64,000 nt of DNA from Shouchella patagoniensis (GCF_002019705.1 NZ_KV917377.1:3755649-3819648); one strand, 5' to 3'. Shown: positions 43,748 to 53,436, numbered from the stretch's first letter. Program-made: numbers and translations. The notes: generated by a model not told the origin, from the sequence alone.

Positions 43748-43774
43748 AAGTAGCCTTTAGCGGCTGCTTTTTAA
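43748..43774 (+). terminator. Terminator behind the acetyltransferase gene
   Basis: AAGTAGCC (43748-43755) pairs with GGCTGCTT (43762-43769), one G-T pair, followed by T-rich sequence. Confidence 0.6.
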
Positions 43775-43832
43775 TTTTCTAGAGAGTTGTTTGCTTGTAA
43801 TTGGTCAATAGAAGAGAGAAAAGACAAAAAAC

Positions 43833-43862
43833 TTGATATACCCTATAGGGGTATGTTAAAGT
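43833..43862 (+). promoter_or_regulatory. copA promoter with CsoR-type operator
   Basis: ATACCC-TATAG-GGGTAT (43838-43854) is the canonical copper-sensing CsoR inverted repeat. It overlaps a -35-like TTGATA (43833-43838); a weak -10 (TTAAAG or TAAAGT) follows at about 43856. No csoR gene is in the window, so the repressor must be encoded elsewhere. Confidence 0.8.
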
Positions 43863-43915
43863 ACATACATAAGGCAAATTAGAGTAATAGGACAATTACG
43901 GAGAAGGTGAAGCGG

Positions 43916-46342
43916 TTGAGCATACAAAAAGCATCGATGTCGATAACGGGCATGACCTGTGCAGCGTGCGCCACTCGGATTGAGAAAGGGTTAGGGAAAT
44001 TAGATGGAGTTACAGAGGCAACAATTAATCTAGCCATTGAAAAAGCTTCCGTTAGATATGATGATGAAGCAACTAACCTAGAAGAGATCGAAGCGAAAAT
44101 TGCTAAACTAGGTTATGGGGTTCGTCATGAGGAAGTCGTATTTGATGTTAGAGGGATGACCTGTGCAGCTTGTTCAACAAGAATTGAAAAGCGGTTAAAC
44201 AAGATGCCAGGCGTCACAAAAGCAACGGTTAATCTTGCGATAGAAAGAGCCACAGTAACTTACAATGAAGCAGAAACGAATCAGGCTGAAATGAAGCGAG
44301 TTGTTAGTAAGTTAGGGTACGAACTGGAAGAAAACGGAACAAGTGGAGAGGCAAAAGAAGCACAGAGTGATAAACAGTTTGGTTTGTTTTTGTTTTCGGC
44401 TATTTTAACATTGCCCTTGCTTTGGACGATGGTGACTCATTTTCAATTCACTTCCTTTATCTATATACCAGACATGTTTATGAACCCATGGGTTCAGCTG
44501 GTTCTCGCGACACCAGTGCAATTTATTGTTGGTGCCCAGTTTTATCGAGGCGCCTATAAAGCACTCGCAAATAAGAGTGCCAATATGGATGTATTGATTG
44601 CACTGGGAACAACTGTTGCTTATTTTTATAGCATCTTTCTTGGTTGGGAGTGGTTTCAAAATGGGCAAGTCGGTATGCCAGAACTTTATTTTGAAGCGGC
44701 AGCAGTAATTATTACATTGATTCTCCTCGGAAAATGGTTTGAAGCACGAGCAAAAGGAAAAACAAGCCAGGCCATTAAAAAATTAATTGGCTTACAAGCT
44801 AAAACAGCAAGAGTGATTCAAGGTGGAATCGAAAAAGAACTTCCAATTGATGAGGTCACGGAAGGAATGGAAATCGTGATTCGTCCAGGCGAGAAAATCC
44901 CTGTTGATGGCTATGTAAAAAGCGGATCATCTTCGGTTGATGAAGCGATGATTACTGGAGAGTCTCTACCAGTTACTAAGAAAGAAAAGGATTCTCTTAT
45001 TGGTGCAACGATTAACAAGCAAGGATCACTTCATATGATTGCAACTAAAGTAGGGAAAGACACAGCACTTGCTCAGATTGTGAAGATTGTTGAAGATGCA
45101 CAAGGATCAAAAGCAGATATTCAACGCGTCGCTGACCGTGTATCAGGCATCTTTGTACCTATTGTTGTTGCAATTGCGGTTGCTACTTTCTTTGTCTGGT
45201 ATTTAATCATTGATCCTGGTAATTTCCGTGCAAGTATCGTACCGCTTATTACCATTTTAGTCATTGCGTGTCCATGTGCGTTAGGTCTCGCGACTCCAAC
45301 ATCCATTATGGCAGGTTCTGGTAGAGCAGCGGAAAACGGTTTATTATTTAAAGGCGGAGAACATCTTGAAAACACTCGCTCTGTCACAACGATCGTGCTT
45401 GACAAAACTGGTACGGTCACGAAAGGTGAACCAGAATTAACCGATTTAATTGTTTTAACCGAAATGGAAGAGAGAGAATTACTCACGTATGCAGCTTCTG
45501 CTGAACATACATCTGAACATCCATTGGCGCATGCAATTGTTCAAAGCGCAGGACAAAGAGGCATCCAATTGCTTCCGTCCGATCAATTTAAAGCCATTTC
45601 TGGTTATGGTATTCAAGCAACGATTGATGGATCGGACGTATATGTAGGTACGCGTAAACTGATGGAGATAAATAACATTGCATGGCGAAAAGCGGAAGGC
45701 ACAATGCGTGAACTCGAATTGCAAGGGAAAACAGCGATGTTGATTAGTGTGGGAAATGAATTGGCTGGCGTTATAGCTGTTGCAGACACGGTTAAGGAAA
45801 CATCAAATGAAGCTATCGTGCGCATGCATCAACTTGGTCTTGAGGTAATTATACTTACAGGTGATAACAAGCTAACAGCGGCCGCTATTGCAGAACAAGT
45901 GGGAATAGATCAAGTCATTGCAGAGGTTTTACCAGAACAAAAAAGTGATGAGATTGCCCGCTTGCAAAAAGAAGGAAAAAAGGTTGCGATGGTTGGTGAT
46001 GGCATTAATGACGCACCGGCGCTTGCTGTTGCCGATGTGGGGATGGCGATTGGAACTGGCACGGATATCGCTATTGAAGCTGCTGATGTGACGCTCATGC
46101 GGGGAGATTTGATGAGTGTCGCGGACGCCTTTGTAATAAGTGAGAAAACAATGCGGAACATTAAACAAAACTTGTTTTTTGCCTTTGTTTATAATACAGC
46201 TGCAATTCCCATTGCTGCCGCCGGTCTTCTAGCACCTTGGGTAGCAGGAGCTGCAATGGCCTTTAGTTCGGTTTCAGTGGTACTCAACGCATTACGTTTA
46301 CAGAGGGTGAAATTGTCGCAAAAAGGGGGCGATTCCACATGA
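43916..46342 (+). CDS. copA: Copper-exporting P1B-type ATPase
   Basis: An 808-residue Cu(I)-exporting ATPase. Two N-terminal metal-binding domains each carry GMTCAAC (Cys15/Cys18, and again near residue 84). The transmembrane CPC motif ([13 protein letters not shown], about 450), the phosphorylated Asp in DKTGT (about 496), the HP motif SEHPLAHA and [10 protein letters not shown] follow. TTG 43916 is preferred to GTG 43907 because GGAGAAGG lies about 8 bases before it. It is expressed from a CsoR-type promoter and overlaps the next small gene by four bases (ATGA). Confidence 0.95.
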   Translation: MSIQKASMSITGMTCAACATRIEKGLGKLDGVTEATINLAIEKASVRYDDEATNLEEIEAKIAKLGYGVRHEEVVFDVRGMTCAACSTRIEKRLNKMPGVTKATVNLAIERATVTYNEAETNQAEMKRVVSKLGYELEENGTSGEAKEAQSDKQFGLFLFSAILTLPLLWTMVTHFQFTSFIYIPDMFMNPWVQLVLATPVQFIVGAQFYRGAYKALANKSANMDVLIALGTTVAYFYSIFLGWEWFQNGQVGMPELYFEAAAVIITLILLGKWFEARAKGKTSQAIKKLIGLQAKTARVIQGGIEKELPIDEVTEGMEIVIRPGEKIPVDGYVKSGSSSVDEAMITGESLPVTKKEKDSLIGATINKQGSLHMIATKVGKDTALAQIVKIVEDAQGSKADIQRVADRVSGIFVPIVVAIAVATFFVWYLIIDPGNFRASIVPLITILVIACPCALGLATPTSIMAGSGRAAENGLLFKGGEHLENTRSVTTIVLDKTGTVTKGEPELTDLIVLTEMEERELLTYAASAEHTSEHPLAHAIVQSAGQRGIQLLPSDQFKAISGYGIQATIDGSDVYVGTRKLMEINNIAWRKAEGTMRELELQGKTAMLISVGNELAGVIAVADTVKETSNEAIVRMHQLGLEVIILTGDNKLTAAAIAEQVGIDQVIAEVLPEQKSDEIARLQKEGKKVAMVGDGINDAPALAVADVGMAIGTGTDIAIEAADVTLMRGDLMSVADAFVISEKTMRNIKQNLFFAFVYNTAAIPIAAAGLLAPWVAGAAMAFSSVSVVLNALRLQRVKLSQKGGDST

Positions 46343-46485
46343 CAATCAAGCGATGGGTTTTCTCTGCGTTGGTCTATTTGACCGTTGTCATCGCGTCTTA
46401 TGGTTTTATTACCGGAAGTAATCCGTTTGAGAGTAAGAATCTCCATGAGGAGGAACATGGAGATGGCGAACAGCATACAGAATGA
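46339..46485 (+). CDS. Small histidine-rich membrane protein coupled to CopA
   Basis: A 48-residue ORF starting [19 protein letters not shown]. Residues about 5-26 form one membrane segment, and the tail (about 35-48) is rich in Glu and His: [13 protein letters not shown]. The start overlaps the copA stop as ATGA, with the AAAAGGGGGCG site inside copA, so it is translationally coupled. A metal-binding or CopA-accessory role is inferred from the His/acidic tail and position; I recognise no family. Confidence 0.7.
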   Translation: MTIKRWVFSALVYLTVVIASYGFITGSNPFESKNLHEEEHGDGEQHTE

Positions 46486-46490
46486 TTGTT

Positions 46491-46522
46491 AAAGGTCGTT
46501 GCGTAAGCAGCGGCCTTTTGTT
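46491..46522 (+). terminator. Terminator of the copA operon
   Basis: AAAGGTCGTTGC (46491-46502) and GCAGCGGCCTTT (46507-46518) pair with two G-T pairs around GTAA, followed by T-rich sequence. Confidence 0.75.
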
Positions 46523-46557
46523 ATGTGTTACAAGAATGAAAACGATAGCAACTATAT

Positions 46558-47466
46558 TCATCCTCTTAAATAAAGAAAACGATCAATTTCTGTTCTTTGC
46601 TCATAAATCCATAAAAACTTGGCTCGGTTTTTCTCTCGCAAATTTTCATCATGACTGTAAAAGGCGATAAAAGTTGCGTTAATTGCAAGCATTATATACC
46701 AAATCGCTTTTCGTTCGTCACGAGAAATTTTTCTCTTGCGATGATAGGCTGTAAAAAAAGACTTAATGGATTTAAGCCAGTCTTCTAATTTTGAAGGGTC
46801 AGAAAATACCTCGTCTAATAAACTTGTTGAGAAATAGCAGAGGTCAAAGAGGCGCGTACTTTGTTCAGCTTTTTCAAAATCAAGCATCGCTACTAATCGG
46901 TTATCTCTAAATAGAATATTAGTAGGATGAGGATTAAGTTGGACGACTTGAAGAGGGATTTGGAGAAATAGTGTTCGCATTTCTTCTTCAACCTCTAGTA
47001 GAATTCTGACAATGTCAGGGCTTGTACCTTGCGTTTTCAAAAAAGGAACAACATTAGTGAAAAGTGTACGGACAATATTCCGTTCAGGAAATTGTTCACT
47101 AAAAGGTAGGTCTAGCAAAATATCATGTAAGTTAGCAAGCATATAAGCAACTGTTTGAATTTTAGCAGGTTGTTGAAGGTATTCAGATGCTGATAGAGAG
47201 GTCCCATTCATATAGGGATAAAGCGCATAATAAGAGTCATTGTGATAAAAACCATAGGAATTGTTTCGTGTTGGTATTGGAGTAAGTACAGGTAGATCCT
47301 TTGATTGTAAAAAATAGAGCAGTTGCGCTTCTTTATCAGCTTTAGCGGCATTTGGTTTTCTTTTCATAATGTATTGTTCTGATTCATTGTGCAGGAGTTC
47401 AACGCGGTCTGTCAGTTTATCTGTATAGCGAATGTTCAGGCCGTAATGTTTTTCTGTTTCATGCAT
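46558..47466 (-). CDS. CotS/aminoglycoside phosphotransferase-like protein, catalytic Asp replaced
   Basis: A 302-residue protein of the APH/choline kinase fold, like the spore coat kinases CotS and YutH. YYALYPYMNGTSLS is the hinge, and the catalytic loop reads VVQLNPHPTNILF: the usual H-G-D-x-H-x-x-N has become Q-L-N178-P-H180-P-T-N183, so the catalytic Asp is Asn. The metal-binding Asp196 in LDFEKA remains. It may therefore be a pseudokinase or a slow enzyme. ATG 47466 follows AAGGGG at 8 bases; the longer frame from 47505 lacks such a site. No neighbour suggests its substrate. Confidence 0.8.
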   Translation of the reverse strand: MHETEKHYGLNIRYTDKLTDRVELLHNESEQYIMKRKPNAAKADKEAQLLYFLQSKDLPVLTPIPTRNNSYGFYHNDSYYALYPYMNGTSLSASEYLQQPAKIQTVAYMLANLHDILLDLPFSEQFPERNIVRTLFTNVVPFLKTQGTSPDIVRILLEVEEEMRTLFLQIPLQVVQLNPHPTNILFRDNRLVAMLDFEKAEQSTRLFDLCYFSTSLLDEVFSDPSKLEDWLKSIKSFFTAYHRKRKISRDERKAIWYIMLAINATFIAFYSHDENLREKNRAKFLWIYEQRTEIDRFLYLRG

Positions 47467-47746
47467 AAATGGGTCCCCTTCTTTTCTATCTAGTCTGTGT
47501 GTCAATAGTAAAGCGACTTTATTGTTGTGATGAAGAACGAAAGATTAATCTATAAAAGGGAAAACATTTTGGTGTTAGCTATAAAAGGTTCATCTTTTTT
47601 CATTTCTCACTACGAGGGAGTCTTTTAAGTTTATCACAAGCTAATTCGATTCGCTGTGAACAAGTGTCACAAAATGTAAGGAAAAGAACTTAGGAAAAAA
47701 TGAGTGTTTGGATAAGTGGAAGGAAGATAGCAGAAAGACAAGGAAC
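47467..47746. other. Intergenic stretch without evident genes
   Basis: About 280 bases upstream of the kinase gene. It is A+T-rich and presumably holds that gene's promoter. I see no ORF with a ribosome site, no repeat and no RNA gene. Confidence 0.5.
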
Positions 47747-47782
47747 AAAACAAGCGTAGCCCTAACAGGACACGCTTGTTTT
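47747..47782. terminator. Terminator behind the Bce-type permease gene (bidirectional)
   Basis: AAAACAAGCGT (47747-47757) and ACGCTTGTTTT (47772-47782) form a perfect 11-base stem just after the permease stop. Confidence 0.8.
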
Positions 47783-47791
47783 CATTTAATC

Positions 47792-49699
47792 CTATTTCAT
47801 GACTGCTCGAAAATAAAGCAGTCTTGTTACAAGATAATAGATGGTTTGCAAGACCACATAAATAGAAATAACAAGAATCGCATTCATTACTAAATTAGTT
47901 TGCAGCACATTGCTAAGCATGATGTAGGCAAAGGTTGCGTGGATGCTGCCAACGATAACAGGTACAAAGAAGAGAAAGCGCATTTGCCCGTCTAAAATAC
48001 GGCGTTGTTCTTTTTTCGTTAAGCCAATACGGTTTAATGCAAATAACTGCTTTTTTGTGTCTGCCATGTCAGTGAATAGTTTGAGGTAGAGCATACTACC
48101 TTGGACGATGAAAAAGATAAAACTGACGAATAGACCAATAAATAAGACAAGAGAATACATTTGCATCCACATCATATATTGCAATGGTTTATTGTTCATG
48201 TAACTCATGCCAGCCGCTTCATCAATTGCTTCGGAAAGCTCTCTTTCGTTTTGCCAATTGTCTAGTTCATATCCGATTAGACGAATTGGTTCAGCTGCAT
48301 CGGTAGCTATTGCTTCAGAAAAAGCATCATCAGAAAGGACGATTGTTCGGAAACCTTCAGTTACTACGCCTTCTTGTACACTGACTGCATTGTAAGAAGC
48401 TTCTTCTTCTCCTAACATGACCGTGACAGGACCTTCCTCTAAGCCATCCTTAATGTCTGCGGTCGAAAAGAATTGGTTCGTATCGTTATTAATTAACGCT
48501 ATCTCATCATTTGCGAGAGATACAGGATCTAGGTCCAATTGTGCGCTGTACTCGTTAAAAGCAGACTCTGGCATCATGTAACTTCGAAACCCATATCCCA
48601 TCTCTAAGTCTGATTCTAAGGATGCGGGGATCAGAACTTCATCCAACTTAAACAGCACATCGGCATCGTATTCTAGTAAGAGACTATCAATTGCCTCAGG
48701 ATCAACAACCGTTTGTTCATCAGGGTCATCCTCTACCCATGAATACGTATAAGGCATGCTTGCCACGCCATCATAAATGACGGCATTAAAAAACATATAA
48801 ACCGTACCAGAGGCTGTTAATACAACTGCACTAATAACAGAAGTAATAAACAACATGCGTGCATAATCTTTTAAACGGAAAAGTGTGTTTGTACGATGAA
48901 TGATGGTCGTACCTGAATAAAGGCTCTTTTTATTTGCGTATAAACTTTTATAAAGCGCGACAGTCCCTTGTGTGAAGAAAAAGTACGTCCCAAGGACAAC
49001 CAGTCCGGTCACAGGTAGCATTGTCAGGGCAACAAGCATCATATTCGTCATTACTGCAATTGAATAGCCAGCTCCTAAACAGAGAATGGCTACGATTGTT
49101 AACCAAACCGAAGTTTTTGGCATCTCTTTTGGCTTGTTTGCTTCCTTAAGTAAATCAATTACTTTTTGCTTGCGTAGTTTCCAAAAAGAGACGAGTGATA
49201 GTAGCTGGAACAATAACAGAAACCCGCCACCTGTTATAAGATAAGCAATCGGAACAATTTGAAATTCAATTGTGGTGTCAACGGTTAATAGGGAAGACAT
49301 AAACATTAAAAATAGTTTCGAGAAAAGCGTCCCAAGTAAAAGTCCGCAGATGATTGCAATTAATGAAATAATCGTTTGTTCATAATATACAAGTGATCGA
49401 ATCTGGCGTTTATTCATGCCAAAAAGTGTTAGTAGGCCAAACTCTTTTGAGCGAGCTTGTAAGAACACTGAATTGGAATAATTGATAAAGAATATAGCAA
49501 ATAAAACGATAATGAACTGTGCGGCGATCATACCATTGCGAATCGCATCATGAAATTCGCCATCTCGGACCTCTGGATGGAAAATAAATTGCGCATAAAT
49601 AAAACAAATCATGACAGTAAACACACAGCTCAAGAAATAGGCCGCATAGCGTTGAGCGTTACCTGCTACATTTTTACGAGCGAGAATTCGCAGATTCAT
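47792..49699 (-). CDS. BceB-type ABC transporter permease (peptide-antibiotic sensing and detoxification)
   Basis: A 635-residue FtsX/MacB-type permease with the BceB plan: an N-terminal segment and pairs of membrane spans, a large acidic extracellular domain (about residues 305-515, rich in Asp and Glu) and C-terminal spans. LARKNVAGNAQRYAAYFLSCVF is the BceB-type N-terminus. ATG 49699 follows AGGAGGAGA and overlaps the ATPase gene by 26 bases. Together with the ATPase and two-component system it forms a full Bce-type module in which the transporter also serves as sensor. Confidence 0.9.
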   Translation of the reverse strand: MNLRILARKNVAGNAQRYAAYFLSCVFTVMICFIYAQFIFHPEVRDGEFHDAIRNGMIAAQFIIVLFAIFFINYSNSVFLQARSKEFGLLTLFGMNKRQIRSLVYYEQTIISLIAIICGLLLGTLFSKLFLMFMSSLLTVDTTIEFQIVPIAYLITGGGFLLLFQLLSLVSFWKLRKQKVIDLLKEANKPKEMPKTSVWLTIVAILCLGAGYSIAVMTNMMLVALTMLPVTGLVVLGTYFFFTQGTVALYKSLYANKKSLYSGTTIIHRTNTLFRLKDYARMLFITSVISAVVLTASGTVYMFFNAVIYDGVASMPYTYSWVEDDPDEQTVVDPEAIDSLLLEYDADVLFKLDEVLIPASLESDLEMGYGFRSYMMPESAFNEYSAQLDLDPVSLANDEIALINNDTNQFFSTADIKDGLEEGPVTVMLGEEEASYNAVSVQEGVVTEGFRTIVLSDDAFSEAIATDAAEPIRLIGYELDNWQNERELSEAIDEAAGMSYMNNKPLQYMMWMQMYSLVLFIGLFVSFIFFIVQGSMLYLKLFTDMADTKKQLFALNRIGLTKKEQRRILDGQMRFLFFVPVIVGSIHATFAYIMLSNVLQTNLVMNAILVISIYVVLQTIYYLVTRLLYFRAVMK

Positions 49700-50453
49700 G
49701 GAAATCTCCTCCTAAAACGCTCAATGTATCAAGGATATTCTGATAAAAAGTTTGTTGCCGCTCGTTCGCTCGAATTTCTGAAAAAAAAGATCCATCTTTG
49801 ATAAAAACGATGCGGTCACAATAGCTTGCTGCAGTTGGATCATGTGTCACCATTAAAATCGTTGCATCTTGTTCTGTATTCATTGCTGTTAATGTATCGA
49901 GCACCTGCCTTGCAGATTTGGAGTCAAGGTTCCCTGTTGGTTCATCGGCAAGAATCATTGCTGGCTGGTGAATGAACGCACGAGCACATGCCGTCCTTTG
50001 CTGTTGTCCACCAGAAATTTCGGTTGAACGTTTATCCAGGATTGGAGTAATGCCTAGTAATTCGGCAACTTCCTCAAGTCGTTTATTCATTTCCTTATAA
50101 GACACCTTATCGAGCGCAAGCGGAAGTAGGATGTTCTCTCGCACAGAGAGTGTATCGAGTAAATTGAAATCTTGAAAGACAAAACCAAGTTCTTTGCGTC
50201 GAAACAAGGCAAGTTTGTTGTCATTTAGTTTGGCGGGATTTGTCCCGTTTACTATAATCTCGCCTGAAGTTGGGGAGTCGATTGTAGCTAGCATATTCAA
50301 AAGCGTTGTTTTACCGCTACCAGATGGGCCCATCACACCAACAAATTCACCTTTATCTACCTGAAGGGAGAAGGGAAGCAATGCTTGATATGCAAGACCA
50401 TCTTTTTTAGGGTAATAGGTTTTTGTTACGTTTTTCACTTCTAAAATAGTCAT
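49674..50453 (-). CDS. BceA-type ABC transporter ATPase
   Basis: A 259-residue ATPase of the LolD/MacB/BceA class: Walker A GPSGSGKTTLLNM, Q-loop FVFQDFNLLDTLSVRENILLPLAL, signature ISGGQQQRTACARA, Walker B MILADEPTGNLDS and THDPTAA. It drives the partner permease at 47792 to free lipid II-cycle intermediates from antimicrobial peptides. Ribosome site CAGGAGG. A Bce-type box lies upstream. Confidence 0.92.
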   Translation of the reverse strand: MTILEVKNVTKTYYPKKDGLAYQALLPFSLQVDKGEFVGVMGPSGSGKTTLLNMLATIDSPTSGEIIVNGTNPAKLNDNKLALFRRKELGFVFQDFNLLDTLSVRENILLPLALDKVSYKEMNKRLEEVAELLGITPILDKRSTEISGGQQQRTACARAFIHQPAMILADEPTGNLDSKSARQVLDTLTAMNTEQDATILMVTHDPTAASYCDRIVFIKDGSFFSEIRANERQQTFYQNILDTLSVLGGDFHESANSRS

Positions 50454-50543
50454 TGTGTATGCCTCCTGTGTTTAATTGTCTTCAGTATAGAAAAAGCGTA
50501 CCTATAGAACCATCGAATTTGCTTTCAAATGACACTTAGAAGC

Positions 50544-50557
50544 TTACAATTTTGTCA
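50544..50557 (-). promoter_or_regulatory. Bce-type response-regulator box before bceA
   Basis: On the minus strand the sequence is TGACA-AAAT-TGTAA, matching the TNACA-N4-TGTAA box used by BceR-type regulators. It lies about 100 bases before bceA, upstream of a plausible promoter (TTGAAA, 16 bases, TATAGG). An additional TGTCAT half-site follows. It partly overlaps the 3' end of the kinase gene. Confidence 0.75.
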
Positions 50558-51610
50558 TGTTTGCTTATGTAATGTTGTCGATGAGAAAAGAAGAGTAGCG
50601 GTTGTTCCTTTACCTACGATCGACTCAACATATAGTTTATGGCCAAGTTCCCGTGCAATCGTTCTGGCGAGATACAGTCCCATCCCTGTCGATTCTTGGT
50701 AAGTACGACCGTTTTCACCAGTGAAAAAAGGGTCAAATATTCGAGGAAGATCACTAGCTGGAATACCGATACCTGAATCAGTGATGGTTGCTTGTAATTG
50801 CTTGCCGGTCTTATTGAAAGAAAAAGTAATTCGCGCTTGCTGCTTTTGTGGTGAATATTTTAGGGCGTTATGCACGAGTTGCTCAAGAATGACACGCAAC
50901 CATTTAGCGTCACTTGTGACCAGTGCTTGTCCTTCTACTTGAACCTCTGGGTAAATCCCTCTGCGGATAAATTGGCGTTTCTCCGCGTTAATAATCTCTC
51001 TAGTGAGAGAAGCAAGGTCTACGGTTTCTGCTTTCAGATCAAATGAAAAATGATCAAGTCTAGCTGTATGAAGCATTAACTCAAGTCCATGACGTAAACG
51101 GTCATTTTCGTGAGCGATATCGTTTAATAAATCTGTATGGGCAGAAGATTGTTTGCCTTCTTCAACAAGGAGCGAAATGACGGATACGGGTGTTTTCATT
51201 TGATGAACCCACTGGTTTATAAATAAATGGTGCTGAGCTTGAGCTTGTTCTAGCCTTTCGATTTTACTCCGCGCAGTCTCTTGCGATTGCATATACAGCG
51301 TGAGGAAAGTTTGAGCTTCCATTGAAGGAGGAGCTGTCGCTTTCAACTCTAGACTAGAATCAAGAGTAGAGTTACGTTGATTAGCAAGGTGATGGAGTTT
51401 TTTTAAATAAGGTCGATTACGAATGTAATCAATCGCCAGCCAAACAGTAAAAAAGAACGCAGAAAGCATGAATAAATAGATCGTTGTATCAAAATCAAAT
51501 TGACCTCTCTCAATACGAACGTAGAGGCTGATCGTTAGCACAAGAAATGCGGTGTGAATAAAAAAAAGAAAAGCTACAGATAGACGGTCTTTTAAGAAGG
51601 AACGGATCAT
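50555..51610 (-). CDS. BceS-type intramembrane-sensing histidine kinase
   Basis: A 351-residue kinase with two closely spaced membrane segments (about residues 10-28 and 37-56) and almost no extracellular loop, as in BceS. The phosphorylated His is in FINQWVHQMKTPVSVISLL; ATP-binding blocks are N-x-x-x-N (QLVHNALKYS), DSGIGIP and GMGLYLARTIA. ATG 51610 overlaps the response-regulator stop as ATGA. The signal is presumably received through the transporter. Confidence 0.92.
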   Translation of the reverse strand: MIRSFLKDRLSVAFLFFIHTAFLVLTISLYVRIERGQFDFDTTIYLFMLSAFFFTVWLAIDYIRNRPYLKKLHHLANQRNSTLDSSLELKATAPPSMEAQTFLTLYMQSQETARSKIERLEQAQAQHHLFINQWVHQMKTPVSVISLLVEEGKQSSAHTDLLNDIAHENDRLRHGLELMLHTARLDHFSFDLKAETVDLASLTREIINAEKRQFIRRGIYPEVQVEGQALVTSDAKWLRVILEQLVHNALKYSPQKQQARITFSFNKTGKQLQATITDSGIGIPASDLPRIFDPFFTGENGRTYQESTGMGLYLARTIARELGHKLYVESIVGKGTTATLLFSSTTLHKQT

Positions 51611-52317
51611 CGCTTTTCTCCTGTCCAATTGACGGATAAGCGATACCCTTGCCCACGAACGGTTTGGATGGAATCGTATATGCCTATTTCTTCGAGTCGC
51701 TTCCGAAGCCTTGTCACATTGACAGAAAGAGTATTGTCATCAACAAAATCAACTTCATCCCACAACGCTTCAAGCAACTCATCCCTGCTTACAATGGATT
51801 CAGGAGCATCAGCAAGTCGTTGGAAGAGACGAAACTCTTTCTTAGTTAATTCAATCGGCTGATCTAAATAACTAATCTCATTGCGATCAGGATAGATGTA
51901 TAAATGATTTAACTCTCTTGTTGTTAGTTGCTCATCGCGTTTATTAGCGTATTCTCCATAAGCACGCCTTAGCGCGCTTTTTACTTTGGCGAGCAAGACT
52001 TCTAAATGAAATGGTTTTGTTAAATAATCATCGCCACCATTTTCAATTGCCATGACTTGGTTCATTTCGTCAGTCCTTGCTGATATAAACAAAACAGGCG
52101 CATTTGAAAAAGTTCGAATTTGTCTGCACCAATAAAAGCCGTCAAATAATGGCAAATTAATATCAAGCAAAACAAGATCAGGTGTTAACGCAACGAACTC
52201 TTGTTTCACCGCTTGAAAGTCTGTTGCTTGAGTGACGTGATAGCCGTAACGCTTAAGGTGATCGGCCATAATGCGGCTAATTTGCTGATCATCCTCCACG
52301 ATGTATATATGGTACAT
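51607..52317 (-). CDS. BceR-type (OmpR family) response regulator
   Basis: A 236-residue regulator: receiver domain with acidic pair EDDQ, phospho-accepting Asp in DLVLLDINLP (about residue 52) and Lys in YLTKPFHLE; C-terminal winged helix with IELTKKEFRLFQRLADAP and SVNVTRLRKRLEEIGI. It should activate the transporter genes through the box at 50544-50557. Ribosome site GGGAGG before ATG 52317. Confidence 0.94.
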   Translation of the reverse strand: MYHIYIVEDDQQISRIMADHLKRYGYHVTQATDFQAVKQEFVALTPDLVLLDINLPLFDGFYWCRQIRTFSNAPVLFISARTDEMNQVMAIENGGDDYLTKPFHLEVLLAKVKSALRRAYGEYANKRDEQLTTRELNHLYIYPDRNEISYLDQPIELTKKEFRLFQRLADAPESIVSRDELLEALWDEVDFVDDNTLSVNVTRLRKRLEEIGIYDSIQTVRGQGYRLSVNWTGEKR

Positions 52318-52443
52318 GATGAACCTCCCTTGATGAACAATACTGTTAGAATAGCATGTCTAATGATTCGAATGCACTGCCTCGAGGTTTACGTCCAAAT
52401 AAAAAAAGGAATAACAAGAGGAGGAATGCTAAAGGAGAGCGAC

Positions 52444-53436
52444 ATGGATGAATTATTAATTTTGGGTATTGTTTCTTTCATTGCATTTATCATAAGTTTC
52501 TTGTCAGATAAACGCCGGATTACGAATGGTGTTCTATTAACATTAAGTGTAGTACTTCTATTGCTTGGATTAGGAGCAACACTCACGGAAGGACCGATGA
52601 ATAGGCTTGACCAAATTGTTCTTTTTAACCTGTTACTGATTGGCGCGTTTACGCCTATTATCTTACTTGCAATCGTTGTTTATTTATTTCAGAATGCGCG
52701 GACCTTATTAAAGAGAGAAGGACGAAAACTTCCGAATTTACTTTCCTTATTTTTAGGGGCTGGCGTGCTCGTTTTTTTGATTTTCCTTGGGGTGACGCTT
52801 TTTACATTTGAGCCTCTATGGATGGCAGCAACGATTTATGCAGGTTTCTATGGTTTTTTATTTATTAGTTTTCTTGTTTCTTCTTGGCTATACAGTTTCA
52901 ATCGTCCTTTGTATAACAAGGACTACATTATCATTCTTGGAGCAGGGTTGAAAGATGGGAAGAGAGTGCCACCCCTTTTGGCAAAACGGCTTGATCGCGC
53001 TTGTTCTTTTTACCATATGCAAAAGAAAGTTACATCCCCACCGAAACTAATTGTAACTGGTGGACAAGGTGAGGATGAGCTGATTTCTGAAGCTTCCGCA
53101 ATGCGAGCGTATCTAATCGAGCGAAGTATTCCCCCGCAGCAAATTGTTGTCGAAGATGTAGCAAAAAATACGTATGAAAACTTTAGCTATTCGAAACAAT
53201 TATTTGCTCAACCAACTGCTAAATCGGTGTTTATAACAAACCATTTTCATTTGTTCCGATCGAGTCTTTATGCGAGAAAATTAGGGTTAGAAGCGGAAGG
53301 CGTTGGTGCGCCCGTTACGTGGTATTACTTACCCAATGCCTACACGCGGGAATTTATCGCAATCTTGGTCATGGAGAAATGGATCCATGTTGGTATTTTC
53401 TTATTGCTTATGGCTTCCATACTACTACTGCTCTAG
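52444..53436 (+). CDS. YdcF-like (DUF218) membrane protein
   Basis: A 330-residue protein with four N-terminal membrane segments (residues about 4-20, 28-48, 56-80 and 105-150) and a DUF218/ElyC-SanA-type domain: YIIILGAGLKDGKRVPPLLAKRLDRA, LIVTGGQGEDELISEASAM, EDVAKNTYENFSYSK and ITNHFHLFRSSLYARKLG. A final membrane span closes the protein. ATG 52444 follows AAAGGAGAG; earlier starts lack spacing. The family is linked to envelope polysaccharide processes, without a fixed reaction. Confidence 0.85.
   Translation: MDELLILGIVSFIAFIISFLSDKRRITNGVLLTLSVVLLLLGLGATLTEGPMNRLDQIVLFNLLLIGAFTPIILLAIVVYLFQNARTLLKREGRKLPNLLSLFLGAGVLVFLIFLGVTLFTFEPLWMAATIYAGFYGFLFISFLVSSWLYSFNRPLYNKDYIIILGAGLKDGKRVPPLLAKRLDRACSFYHMQKKVTSPPKLIVTGGQGEDELISEASAMRAYLIERSIPPQQIVVEDVAKNTYENFSYSKQLFAQPTAKSVFITNHFHLFRSSLYARKLGLEAEGVGAPVTWYYLPNAYTREFIAILVMEKWIHVGIFLLLMASILLLL

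Noticed and set aside
45121-45486. 121-codon minus-strand frame inside copA
   Set aside because: It mirrors the conserved CPC and DKTGT region of copA, so its openness comes from codon bias.
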